A stretch of 64,000 bases of DNA from Himantopus leucocephalus. Its lineage: Eukaryota > Chordata > Aves > Charadriiformes > Recurvirostridae. Positions 13,901-24,798 of the stretch are shown piece by piece. The stretch lies in assembly GCA_003993805.1 (NCBI GenBank), contig RSEF01000004.1:78005536-78069535 (forward strand), given 5' to 3'. Positions within the stretch are counted from its first letter, which is position 1. Every line of letters begins with the position of its first letter. The position numbers and the translations under genes were made by a program. The notes beneath the pieces are model-generated. The model searched no databases and was not told the origin of the DNA. It saw nothing but the letters and a program-made list of their open reading frames with translations.

Positions 13901-15399
13901 TCCTACTTTGTGACTCTGGTCACATGAGCTATTATTTTACTTCTATTTGGAAACTTCGTTGTTAGAAATGACCCTCATTTCTGCATGTGACATGCAGAGA
14001 ACAGTGACACAGAGGTATAATAAAGAGATTTTTGCATCTATCATTCCATAGACAGGGAACAGATATCTGCTTCTCACGAGAAATAAAGCAATGAAACCTT
14101 GAAAAGCAACGTATGGATAAGAATGATGAGAAATTCCAAAATATAGTGTCAAAAACACTGGGCTGTGAAAGCTCATCTTGCACCATATCGGCATTCTCTG
14201 GGTACTTAACTTCTTTTGCCCCTTAATAGGGATGAGGAGTTTGGAATGCTATTTAACTACCTCTCCCTTGTCAGTTATGCCAATAAATAGGGAATTAAAC
14301 TAAAAAGATTAGCCATAAAATAGATTATAGTTCAAGGAGCCCTTGCAGAAAACAGCAGTCAGACAAATAGAAAATGAGTCTATTCTCTTGGTATCCTCTG
14401 TGTCAAGGACTGAAAGAGAAGTGATAACATTGCCCCACTAAAGAAAGTCAGTACTTTTTGAGGCACAGAAAGAAGTTTTAAAAAGAGAAGCTAGAGTTGA
14501 TAAGGCTTTTTGGAACACAGAACCTGTTTCTTTTAGTGGCTGACAATCATTCGTGTTGCCTTCAGTATTGTGCAAGACTGGTAATTTTAGCAACATCTGA
14601 CAGTCTATGTAGTTAGGAGAATGTAAATATTTTCATTACAAGCAACATTTGTCAGACATGAAGGCTTTAGCTATTTCAAACTGTGTAAGTGGAGTATTTT
14701 TTAAAGATGTAATAACCACCATCAGTGCTTAACTTCTTGATCATCCCACAAAATCCATTTAGGTCTGAACTGGAAATGTACCCTGTTGCTGAAGTACCTC
14801 AGCAAGCAGTTCTATGAATCATCACTGAAAAAAGTTCAGCTAGTAGGGAAGACAGGAAGAAAATATATTTTTTTGAGCCAGAATAGAAAGTGCAATTTTG
14901 TTTTCATTTATTCTCTTCTCTGTTGAAGATTTTTTGTTCTGTATATACCTACTGCTAAAATAATTTCAGTATCAATTCTGTAACACCGTAATAGATCACC
15001 AGCTGGTCAACCTTAATGCCTTTGAGGCAAACCAGCTCAGCAAGTCTGGCAAGTTATTTAAATTACATGTCATCAGCGGCTTTATAAGGATAAGTTAAAC
15101 TGTCATTTTCTGATAACAATGGCAATGGGTAAACCTCTTGAGATTGCCTGAAGTATTTGTCAACAATGTGGTTCCTCAAACAGTAAAAAAAAATCTTTCA
15201 CAGAAATTCCATAGATGAATTAAACAAGAGCAGCGTTTTGCTTGTATTTTATGGTGTTATACAAGACATCTGTATATCTGTAACAGTACCAGCGATTATT
15301 TTATTAGTATTAAAGCACAAAAACTCCCATTCTGAGTCAGATTAATCACCCATCTAATACAGTCTTTATTTGCACTCCTGTGCCACCCTCTCCTTTTTT
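10905..15399. other. Unique AT-rich non-coding DNA, no gene seen
   Basis: There is no recognisable gene or transposon. A 33-bp unit beginning AAACATTTAATAATAATCC is present twice in tandem at 12472-12504 and 12505-12530. The short frames at 11906-12155 and 13943-14194 have no recognisable domain. About 15000-15185 is a motif-dense segment with CAGCTGG and two GATAA-type sites. It looks conserved-element-like, but this cannot be tested here. Confidence 0.65.
12472..12535. repeat. 33-bp tandem duplication, two copies
   Basis: Two near-identical AT-rich units, each beginning AAACATTTAATAATAATCC, start at 12472 and 12505. The first ends in three extra AAT/TAA triplets and the second passes into ATTGTGATG. 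It is a small local duplication, probably from replication slippage within TAA-rich sequence. Confidence 0.8.
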
Positions 15400-15461
15400 C
15401 TCCTTCTCCTTCTCCTTCTCCTTCTCCTTCTCCTTCTCCTTCTCCTTCTCCTTCTCCTTCT
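15400..15461. repeat. (CTCCTT)n hexanucleotide array, about 10 units
   Basis: A near-perfect period-6 pyrimidine array of about 62 bp. Read on the - strand it gives a Gly-Glu repeat inside an open frame at 15296-15517, which is a by-product of the microsatellite and not a protein. The strict purine/pyrimidine strand asymmetry means it could adopt a triplex (H-DNA) structure. Confidence 0.95.
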
Positions 15462-16897
15462 GACAGCTTGATCACAGATACTGGTATAACTGTAGAAGTC
15501 ACAATGTGCTTCAGCAAATTATTGTGACTTTCATTTTCTCTCTTTTGTTAATATTTCATAATTGTTCTTACTAAATCGATAACCTTAAGTCTAAAGATGA
15601 AATTATAATATCTAGAACCACTGTATTAAATAATCAGGATGACGTCTGACTAACAATAAGACTTTGATTAGCTGTAAGGGTTACTGTACCAAAGTTCTGT
15701 TTTCAGTTTCAAAATACTGTTTTTCATGTACTTTTGTGTTTGCTTGTATGCATGTAAGACACATACTGTACTTTGCAATCAAGAGAATAAAGGAAAATCA
15801 AAGAAATGCCCACCTTAGTGTGGTTAAAAAAAATACTACACATATCACCCACTGCATTTCTGATTGACAGTTTTTGAAACTAAGATTGACAACATGTAGG
15901 ATGTAATGAGTGGGAAGACGACTGGAGTGTTCAGCTTATAAAAGAGAGGTCTGCCTTCACAAGAGCACTAGAAGTTGTTATAGTCATCTGTTAGTGCCTT
16001 TGAAGAAGAATATGATAAACAGTATCTGTGTAAAAGACCCCCAAATGATGTAAATGTCTGCCTTTTAAAATTATGATTTGTATTTATGGATCTCTGCATC
16101 CACATATTTACTTTCTCAGGGTCGTGCTGTACTATTGATATTTTTCATAAGAATTTAACAGACAGATAGCAGGGGAAAGACAGATAACAATGGCCAGTGA
16201 ATGGACAGCACCTTGAGACTATGTTCACACTACTAAGTAAAACATAGTCACGGAGTGAGAGTTTCTGAGAATTGAGGGTCTCAGTTTCGGAGATCAAGTG
16301 AAGAGAGTTAGCTCCTTTCCACGCTGGTTAGAGATAGCCAGTCTTGCATAGGTTTACCAGATCCACACTGCACTGTACTTGCCCCTGAGTTTCAGCTAAA
16401 CCCTTAAGGCCCTGAGAGATCACCTTTATTTTACACGTCTGGGGATTTGGGTTGGGTGGTTTCCCCCCATCCCCACCAGGTTAAAGTGCCTGAACTGATG
16501 TGAAAACTATGTTGCAGCTTCCTTGAATAGCATCTTATATTAGGAAACTCAGAGGATCATGTATCAGAAGTTTTGAGGTATGACATGAGGATCTGCGATG
16601 TCCAACTGGGTGATTATGCTGTGAGGATGGTATTGGAGGACTATGTAGAATATATGGAGGGAAAACTGGTGGAAAACTGACAGTTTCATCTGCATAGACT
16701 TCTGGAATCAGTTCATGAACTACACTGTCTCCCAAAGCCTGCTCAGACTTTGTCTTGAAGAGAGATATTTGGAGCAGTCTAAAGCACAACTAGAGAAGGA
16801 AATGGCAATTAAGCAGCTGTAGATGAACAGAGGTCCAGCGCTTGAGCAACTTCCTTTCTTTATTAATTAGGACAGATGGAACTGCAGATACCAGGAA
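15462..16897. other. Unique non-coding DNA, no gene seen
   Basis: Nothing recognisable. A short open frame on the - strand at 16535-16789 (84 codons) shows no signal peptide, domain or splice context that would support it. Confidence 0.65.
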
Positions 16898-17017
16898 CCA
16901 GGAGTGGGTTCTTTCCCCATTGTGCAAAGATTAAATTAGGATCAACTTTTAGGTTANGCCAGGAGTGGGTTCTTTCCCCATTATGCAAAGATTAAATTAG
17001 GATCAACTTTTAGGTTA
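16898..17017. repeat. 59-bp direct duplication flanking a single-N assembly join
   Basis: Bases 16898-16956 and 16959-17017 are the same 59-base sequence, starting CCAGGAGTGGG and ending TTTTAGGTTA. They differ at one position (CATTGTGC versus CATTATGC), and a lone N sits between them at 16957. The pattern fits two overlapping contig ends, perhaps from two haplotypes, placed in tandem during scaffolding. Confidence 0.85.
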
Positions 17018-17980
17018 GCAACAATGATAATGCACAAGCCTAAAAAAAGTCATAACATGACTCAAGGCCACAGAGTTCTGTGTTCTCACACTTCTTTCCC
17101 ACTCTCTTTTTCAGGTAGGGAAACATGCCAGTATGTATCAGTCTTTTATTTAGAGCAGGTAACTTTATATGACTACTCATCCCATGTACTGGAGAGTTCT
17201 ATAACATTTATGGTCAACTTTCCTGTTGTCCATTCTCCATCCGCTTGTAAAGAGGGTGAATCAACAGCCCTATAGAAGCTTCTTGCTTCTCATCTTGATA
17301 GCAGTTATATAGGCAGCAAATGTAGGCAGCATGAATGCTGAACAGCCTCATAGTTCCTGGTGTGGGCACAAAGCCAGGATCACAATCTGGCTCTTCAAGA
17401 CTTGACACATTCACAGAACACTGTAATACAGTATTGTTTATTTATAGAAATTTGGACCTGTTTGAACTTTCCTGCTTTTCTATCAAAGGATAAAAGCTGA
17501 AGATATTTTCTATAATCTATAAGACATGGTGTGTCTTTCTCCGAACTCTGGTAATAACAACAGTGTCCAAAGGACTCTAGAACTTTAAGATTCCTGTGTT
17601 ACAGCAATGTCATTTTATCTTATGTATTTTGGTGGTTCCCAGCACTAACGGAACCTTTTTTTCTTTTCTTTCTTTTTATTATACAGAACCAATTTGTCCC
17701 TGAATTTAGATATAACACCCCAAATGGGGTAAAATCAGACAGAGGGTATAATAAAACATGCTAAGATAGGGTCTGTGCCTATTTTAGCGTGAAACTGGTT
17801 CTTGGGAATTCAAGGATGAATTTCCCATATGTAACAGAAATCTGATTGGAACAATTGTCCTGACACTTTTTAGAATCTTGAAACACGGTGAGCCCCAGGT
17901 TGTGGGAGTGGTTTCCACACATTGTGTAAGACTGGACTGTGATGTCTCAGTGTTGCACAGGACTTTAGAAGCATACTTTG

Positions 17981-18054
17981 CACATGCATATTGTCTTTTA
18001 AAATATGGTTAAATGGCCATTTGACAATATTCTGCAGAACACTTGCATGCACGT
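17981..18054. repeat. Imperfect palindrome, arms about 36 bp, no spacer
   Basis: The sequence is inverted-symmetrical around TGGCCA at 18014-18019. The innermost arms are TTAAATGG against CCATTTGA, then AATAT/ATATT-like, and outward to GCACATGC against GCATGCACGTGC. Roughly three quarters of the arm positions pair. Short frames on both strands here therefore encode nearly the same peptide (VKWPF plus N/D, then IL). It could be a small MITE remnant or a hairpin-forming site. I cannot assign a family. Confidence 0.6.
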
Positions 18055-18711
18055 GCATCCTGGTAAAGTTTGTAGGCAGTGCGTAGTGTTTCTGTACATG
18101 TTACCAAGAATCAAATATATTTCTAAAACAAGATTCCTATCTTTCATTACTGAAGTAAACATGGTGGGTTACGAAACATGGCTCTAAACCCTGTTTCTGT
18201 CTTGTTTGACTTGGATTGAACTTGACGAGATGTTCAGGCACTGGGGCAAGCAGACAACAGAGGAAAGGAGGACACAAGCTGTGACTGACTGTTCTTTTGT
18301 CACCATTCTCAAGAGGAGTCATTGTAATGTTTAGATCCACAGCAGAAAGAACAATTCTACCTACAAGGCACCGTCTAGCAATTAATATTTGCAATATCAC
18401 AGTATAACTTTAATGGGGATAAGTGACTTTGAAACTTTCACACATTGCTGTGTTAAGTGCAGCAGCAGAAACAGGGTGCAGGGAAGAAACCCTTCACATC
18501 TTTTACACCCTAGCCAGCAATTCGGGGAAAGGTGCTTCGGTGCTTATTTATCTCTGAAGAAAGTCTTTTGTGCACAAAAAATTTCTTTTTCTTTGCCAAC
18601 TTTATCAGTTGGTCTAATGAACAAAATTACTTTTCTCCATAACTTTTGCCCTCTTGTTCCTCTACTTCCAGATACCGCAGAGACCAGAGAAAGAAAGGGG
18701 AGAAAGGTTAT

Positions 18712-18748
18712 CTCCCTTACTTTCTTTTCCTTATTCATACAGGTAAGC
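18712..18748 (+). promoter_or_regulatory. Juxtaposed 3'/5' splice-site motif (recursive-splice-like)
   Basis: A pyrimidine-rich stretch of about 30 bases ends in CATACAG at 18742, immediately followed by GTAAGC. A plausible branch site, CTTAC, has its A about 23 bases before the AG. This zero-length-exon arrangement is what recursive splice sites in long vertebrate introns look like. The motif can occur by chance once or so in 64 kb of two-stranded sequence, and I have no proof that the window is intronic. Confidence 0.3.
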
Positions 18749-20718
18749 AGCGTATAACTTCAGTTCATTACAAGTATTCTTAGCTATTTCCATAAATCCT
18801 TTTTCTGGAGTATGAAAGACATATTTATACCTTTTCATACTAACAGATGTTAATGAAGAGATATGTAAATACAAATGCCAACACTCACAGAAAAGTCAAA
18901 CTCTTAAATTAATACCAGTTCACTTTATTGTGTGCCAATGCAGGAAAGAAGGGGACAAATGAAACCATTTTCCTCTGAGCAGACTACTTATCTCGCTCAC
19001 TTGCCTAAGTGCAGGCAGACACAGAAAGACATCCTTATTAGCACAGAGCGAAATAAACTGTAAAGCAGAAGTGGTGAAGAAGCTGATCATGATGGAGTCA
19101 GCCTGATCCCATTTCTCCTTTGAAATGGTGTTGTGTACACACAGGTTGGATTTTAAACTTGTACTCTAACCCTAGATTTATTACAAAATGCTATATCTTA
19201 TAGACTCCATCCAAAACAATCTCCTAAATATTGACTTTTGGACTTCTTTACATATTTGGGGCAGGGGAGGGCATTTGTCAGGTATGTGCTAACAAGTAAT
19301 GAAGATTTATACCTTAGCTGGGAACAGGCTAGATTCCATCATTTTTCATTTTCTGACATTCTAGCATTTGGGAATTTTTAAACAGGTGAGTAATTTTTGC
19401 AAAGGGAGAATACTACTGATAATCGGAGTTGGATGAGATCCATCAAAACACATTTTCAACCCTGCATTGATTTTAACAAAGTTTATGCTTAAGGGATATT
19501 AGGGTATGCATGTGCTTGGTGACTTTGGAGAATGTGTCCATTTATCAGTGCAGTCACCCCTCAGACACACTCAGAAATGGTGTAAAGTTGTGGCAATTTT
19601 AAAGATTCTTACTCAAAAAGTTACATATTGAATAAAGCTGCTACTTGGTAGATTTAATAATGTATGTTTTATACCTTTAAACTTTTGTTATTCATTTTGT
19701 CAGCTAACTCAATGAAATATAAGTGATTGAGGACTGTGTCCCATTTTCCATTGTCTTCAACATTAGTGTTATTGTTTAATCAAACGAAAAGATGAAAGAA
19801 TTAGAAAAATCCAGTCATAGTAGAGTCATAGGCAGATGAAAAAGTAGCTAACCAAAATTCATTAAAATATGCATAAAATCATTTTCCTTTTTCCTAGGGC
19901 TGCATTATTCCTTTTTAACTTGTGTGCCTAACTTTTCACTATATGGTGTGATTTAGATATACTTCATCTGAAAGGCAACCTAATCTCCTGCTTCAAGTTA
20001 CTTGCTTCATTCTAAAAATAGCTTTGAAACAAATCAGTGAGTTTCTGAATGGTGTTGGTTCTGCTGAAATCTTATCAAGGGCACATGAAGTCCTACCTAA
20101 TTTCTAAACATCTGTTCCATCTATGTGTACCCTTTTACATCCCTGCCTAAGCTTACAGGCAACTAAAGGATTAGTTGACATCTTGAATGCTTTCACACAT
20201 TTTTGGAGGTATTTATTTTGGGGACATAATTATCTATTTCATACTTATGTCTCTACTTGAGTAAGGCGCAGCTAAACAGGCACCCAGATCTACAAGGGAA
20301 TTCTGAAAAAACAGCCATAATTCTGATCATTTAGCTTGTAGTGCTGTTCAGCTACTTCACAATCACTTGCTGCTTCTAGCACTTGTCAGAGAAATCTGAA
20401 AGTTTTGTTTTTAGGTTTTAATTCTTATCTTCTAAATTCTGGAAAGCCACCTTTGCACTTCTACTGAACTGTAAAGAAACATGGTACTGAAAGCAAGAGA
20501 GGATATTTGATTCCAAATGCTTAAATACTCTCATACAGGAGGGTCTACTTCCAGCAAATAGTTCCATTTTTTTTTTTCAGTGGTGGCCTAGTAGCATATG
20601 AATATGTATTACAATAAATAGTACACAGGCGTCAGTTTTTTCAGTTTTAATCCTTCCTAGACAAGAGTCTAACTCCCTCTTATTCTACGCTGTCCTCAGG
20701 GATTTTGCATTTCTGGCT

Positions 20719-20764
20719 ACACACACACACACACAAAAAAAAGAAAAAAACAAAAAAAAAAAAA
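20719..20764. repeat. (CA)n followed by A-rich tract
   Basis: About eight AC units at 20719-20735 run into an A-rich tract with isolated G and C bases. No retrotransposon body is evident on the left side, so this is scored only as a simple repeat. Confidence 0.9.
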
Positions 20765-23700
20765 CCAAATCCCATACCTTTAAGTGTTGGGCTGCTTTCT
20801 CTTTCAGCCGTTTCAGTATTTTCTTAAGATACAAGGTTAATTCCCTTGGAGCTGAAGCAGGCACAGAACCCACCTCTTCAAATTCCTAGCAAAGTGCTAT
20901 GACATAAAGTATTAAGCAAAAGGTAAAAAACTCACTGCTACATCTTCTTTAAAAGAGCCACCCTTAGGTAGCCATCTCAGAAGAAGCTGAGACAAATTAC
21001 ATCCTGAGCAGAACGAGTTGCCTGATGGAAAAAGGTAGCCACCTAACTTAGATATAGTGAATCACACCATTCAGATTTTTTTGAACTTAGTATAGGCGTG
21101 ATGGGGATTTTCAGAAATGCCACCCCTCCTTCGTTGATGAAGCAGGGAATTTAAGCCCTATTTTTAATGAGAACTGGATTTTTCCTCACCTCTCCCACAA
21201 AGATAGCCATCTAGAATTTAGATCTATCAGTTTAAAGCAGTCATCCTGGCCTCCAGCCTCTTTTTAAATTTTCTTTGTTCTTCCTTTATTTCCTTTTGAA
21301 AGTAATTTGAGCTTGAACTTTGAGAACAATGATCCTGTCAACTTTCATAGCCACAGGATAAAGCCTTTAATGATAGCATAACAGTTCATTTCTTAATTTT
21401 ATTTTAAAAGCCAGGAAATATTTCAGTATTCTGCAAGGGTTATACCAGACACTTTTCTGATGTTAATATGTGACATCTCTGTTTTTCTTAAAACAAAGAG
21501 TACTAAGTGCAGCTATCTGTCTTTCATTTGAAAATCAAAACCAATTCTTATCTAGGAGAAGGAAAAAGTAGCATTTTCTAAAACTTATCTGTATCCATGC
21601 TTAAAATACCTCAAAGATTAGAAGAAAACACTTAGCTTTTTGAAGAAATAACATATGCTATTTAAGTGCATTTTAATAGACAAAAGTACCATTCACTAGG
21701 TCAAATGTTGGTAAAAGCTTGATGAAATTTGAATCATTTTCCCCTCAGTAGTGAGTATTTCACTCAGCATTAATCTGTAGTGTGCAAAAGAAAATTGCTC
21801 CAACATTTCTGATTATCAGTTCCCTGAAGAACAGGAAAGAAAAAAGGTTGTAATTTGTGCCATTATTTTCTTCTTAGCATAAGAAAAAAATCATGGTCTT
21901 AGTTAAAGCTGAAGTCTGGGCTTTCCTTCTCTGTTTTATATCCTCTAGTGACTTTTTGCTATTATGCTTCATGTATAAGTGTAAAGAAACATCTTCTATT
22001 CAGGTACACCCACCTACAAGGATGATATACACACACTGAACAATTTCATAGGGAATTTACTTTAGTTCTTTCCTTTGTTTTTCTTCTTTAAATATTAATA
22101 AGTTCATCTTTTATAAATAGAGCATATAACTGCTCTCTAAGTATTGAAAAGGATTACGTTTACTGTCTAAAGGTATAGACTTTCAAAATCAGTATGTCCC
22201 TTGAACCAGTTATAGATGGCTGTTTTCTTCAAAGGAGCTGGCCTCCCTTTTTCCTTGTTATGAACAAATTCCTTCCAATAAATTGTACATTTGTCCTATT
22301 TTCTGCTGTTTCAGCATTGACAACCCTAGGCGATTTCTTTCTTCTTTCAGTCATCTTAAAACTCAATGAGACCTATATTTATGGCTTGAGTTTTGGATCT
22401 TGAATCACATGCTAACATGTTTATAGTGTGAGAAAGCTTACTGTTTGACTTTTTAAAAAGACGAAAGGAATTTGTTGTGTTCAATAGGTTTTCAGCAGTC
22501 TCAGAAGATAGCATCTTGTTTATCTGATTCTGTGCATGAAAAGCTTTCCAAAAGAAGTGAATATTACCTGAGCAGTGTTCTTCATAATCTTAAATCAAGA
22601 AATAATAGCACATTTCTTTACAAATGGCAGAACAGACAATTGAATGGCACTGTCTGATTCTACTGTGATGTTATCCCTTTTTAGGTCATTATCTTCAGCA
22701 AGAGCTTTGCTGTTTTATCAGCTGCAATTTAAAATACAGGTGCTTCTAATGTTCTCTCAAAGGCTTAGCTGATAATATCAGGTAAAGTGAATTTGGGGTT
22801 TTGTACAACTGATTCTTGTTACTTGAACAACCATTTTTTAAGAGATGCAAATCAAAATGAGAGCTAGAAATGATGTTCACAATGTACCAACTTTTTGATT
22901 TAATAGTAGTGTAACTCCAGGATAAAACTGGTGTTTTTCAGTTAATACCATTGCACAGTTTCACTGATGGTACCATTAGCAACATAAGAAAACATGAAGC
23001 TGACAAGAGAAGAAGAAAGATGCTAATTCAGGGAGCTCCATTTTATTTGAATGCGGGAAAAAAAACCAAACCAGTATTGTGCCTTCAGTACAAAGCAGCT
23101 GTGTGTGTGGCTAATATGTTTGGCAGCACTTCATAGCCTTCATGGGAATATCTTGACCAGGCCAGCTGTCCTATATTATGCTACCATCACTCAGCAGGGC
23201 AGCTCTTACTCTCTTCAGCTCTAAAGATCTTGTACCATGTGGTACAAGAGTCCTTCTACTTAGAAAAGGCAAGCTATGGCAGCATCCCTCATGCTTTGGG
23301 GTTGAGTGGTCATCTGTGGGGCTTTTAGTTATTTCCAAAATTTTACTTAAATAGGAGATGTCAGACAACACTCCATTTATTCTCCACCCAAGAAACATAA
23401 TGTAGATCAGTTTCGTTCGTAAGTTTTTACTTTCAGATGGCTCATGTTTCGTATTTTAAAACAAAACTGCATGATTTCATTTCAAGATTGAACATATCAA
23501 AAATGAAAAAAAAAAGCAGTTATTTCCTTAGACTGCTGGAGTTATACCTTTTGTCTCTGAAGTTGTTTTTTTTTGTTGTCCTAGGAAACTAATTTAAACT
23601 AAATTTTTTAGTGACAGCATATCTGGAGATCTTGAAACCTGAACTGCTGAGGACCCTCAGCTGAAACTGAAATGAAATCTGTTTTGAAAATGTGAAGTAC

Positions 23701-23944
23701 CAGATAATACAAAGCACTCTGAAATTCACGTAATGAATATCAGATTTGGTTACCCTACACTTATAGATGCTTCTTTTCCTTACCTGACAGCTGTCCCTGA
23801 CCTTCCATTGCCTCACATAGGTGGTGGGAAATTATACTAAAATGTATTTGTGAAACATGCAATTAATTCAGAAAAGTCTACCTGGAAATGAATAATTCTC
23901 CCTTCAGAAAAAATAAAATAAATAAGAAAAAATGATTGATCTGC

Positions 23945-24250
23945 AGTAAATAAATCTTTAGGTTATTCAATTCAGATACAGAAGTGAGCTCTATCTGTTT
24001 TTGTATGTTGAAAAGCCTCCCTGTTCAACCTGTTCCATTCTCTGTTCCCTGCCGTTTCTGGTTTTCCTCTGCTGAAATTTCCAGTCAGACTGATACANAG
24101 TAAATAAATCTTTAGGTTATTCAATTCGGATACAGAAGTGAGCTCTATCTATTTTGTATGTTGAAAAGCCTCCCTGTTCAACTTGTTCCATTCTCTGTTC
24201 CCTGCTGTTTCTGGTTTTCCTCTGCTGAAATTTCCAGTCAGACTGATACA
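23945..24250. repeat. About 153-bp direct duplication flanking a single-N assembly join
   Basis: Bases 23945-24097 and 24099-24250 are the same sequence, starting AGTAAATAAATC and ending CAGACTGATACA. There are a few substitutions and a 1-base indel (CTATCTGTTTTTG versus CTATCTATTTTG). A lone N at 24098 separates them. The second copy ends 4 bases before an LTR begins at 24255, so the left contig appears to have stopped at the repeat boundary. This is best read as overlapping contig ends or two haplotypes, not a segmental duplication. Confidence 0.85.
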
Positions 24251-24254
24251 ATGC

Positions 24255-24798
24255 TGTACGAGGTCTGGATGGGACGGAGTCAGTTTTCTTCATAACATCC
24301 CATATGGTGCTATGTTTTAGATTTGTGACCAAAACTGGGTTGATAGTACACCAATGTTTTAGTAATTACTGAGCAGTGCTTGTACAACGTCAAGGACTTC
24401 TCTGTTTCTCACTCTGCTCCCCCAGGGAGTGGGCTGGAGGTAGGCAAGAGATTAGGAGACGACAAAACCAGGACAGCTGACCCTGACTGACCAAAAGAAT
24501 ATTCCATGCCATATGACGTCGTGTTCAGCAATAAAACTAGCAGGCAAGGAAGCAGTTTTGCCGTTGCTTGGAGACTGGCTGGGCATTGGTCTGCTGGTGA
24601 GAGGTGGTAAGTAACTGCCTTTCCACCAGTTGTTTCTTTTTCTTTCTTTTCTTCACTTAATAAATTGTCTTTATTGTGACCCATGAGTTTTTTCTCATTT
24701 TTTCCCCCTTCTGATTCTCTCCCCAATCCTGCTGGGGTGGGAGAGTGAGTGGCAACTAGGTGGGGGCTTTGCTGCTGGCCAGGGTCAACCCACCACGA
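24255..24798 (+). mobile_element. ERV solo LTR (avian type), + strand
   Basis: It begins TGTACGAGGTCTGG and ends near GGGTCAACCCACCACGA, the start and end I recall for a widespread avian LTR family. I believe this is ERVL-like, but the family name is not verified. Inside, in LTR order, are the U3 block with CACCATATGG-like sequence reading ATGGTGCTATG on this strand, an ATF/CRE-type TGACGTC at 24514-24520, a TATA-like AATAAAA at 24530-24536, and an AATAAA polyadenylation signal at 24659-24664. The U5 part then follows with GACCCATGAG. No internal retroviral region follows. I see no clear target-site duplication, and the right end has lost its CA. The 174-codon - strand frame across it (24409-24933) is a shadow. 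Confidence 0.85.

Larger units (their letters stand above)
17018..23944. other. Unique AT-rich non-coding DNA, no gene seen
   Basis: No gene or transposon is recognised. It contains two + strand juxtaposed splice-site motifs (17114 and 18742), the long palindrome at 17981-18054 and the CA/A-rich tract at 20719-20764. It also has a 20-bp inverted repeat CTTGTACCATGTGGTACAAG at 23229-23248. The 122-codon frame at 18389-18757 has no recognisable domain and overlaps an opposite-strand frame, so I do not call it coding. Confidence 0.65.

Noticed and set aside
15296..15517. - strand open frame with a Gly-Glu repeat
   Set aside because: It is the translation of the (CTCCTT)n microsatellite and has no other coding sign.
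18389..18757. 122-codon + strand open frame
   Set aside because: No recognisable domain, no start or splice context, an opposite-strand frame overlaps, and the base composition is the same as the surroundings.
23229..23248. 20-bp inverted repeat CTTGTACCATGTGGTACAAG
   Set aside because: Isolated, short, and without neighbouring motifs; such palindromes are expected in 64 kb.
23945..24250. Apparent segmental tandem duplication
   Set aside because: The lone N exactly between the copies points to a scaffolding artefact.
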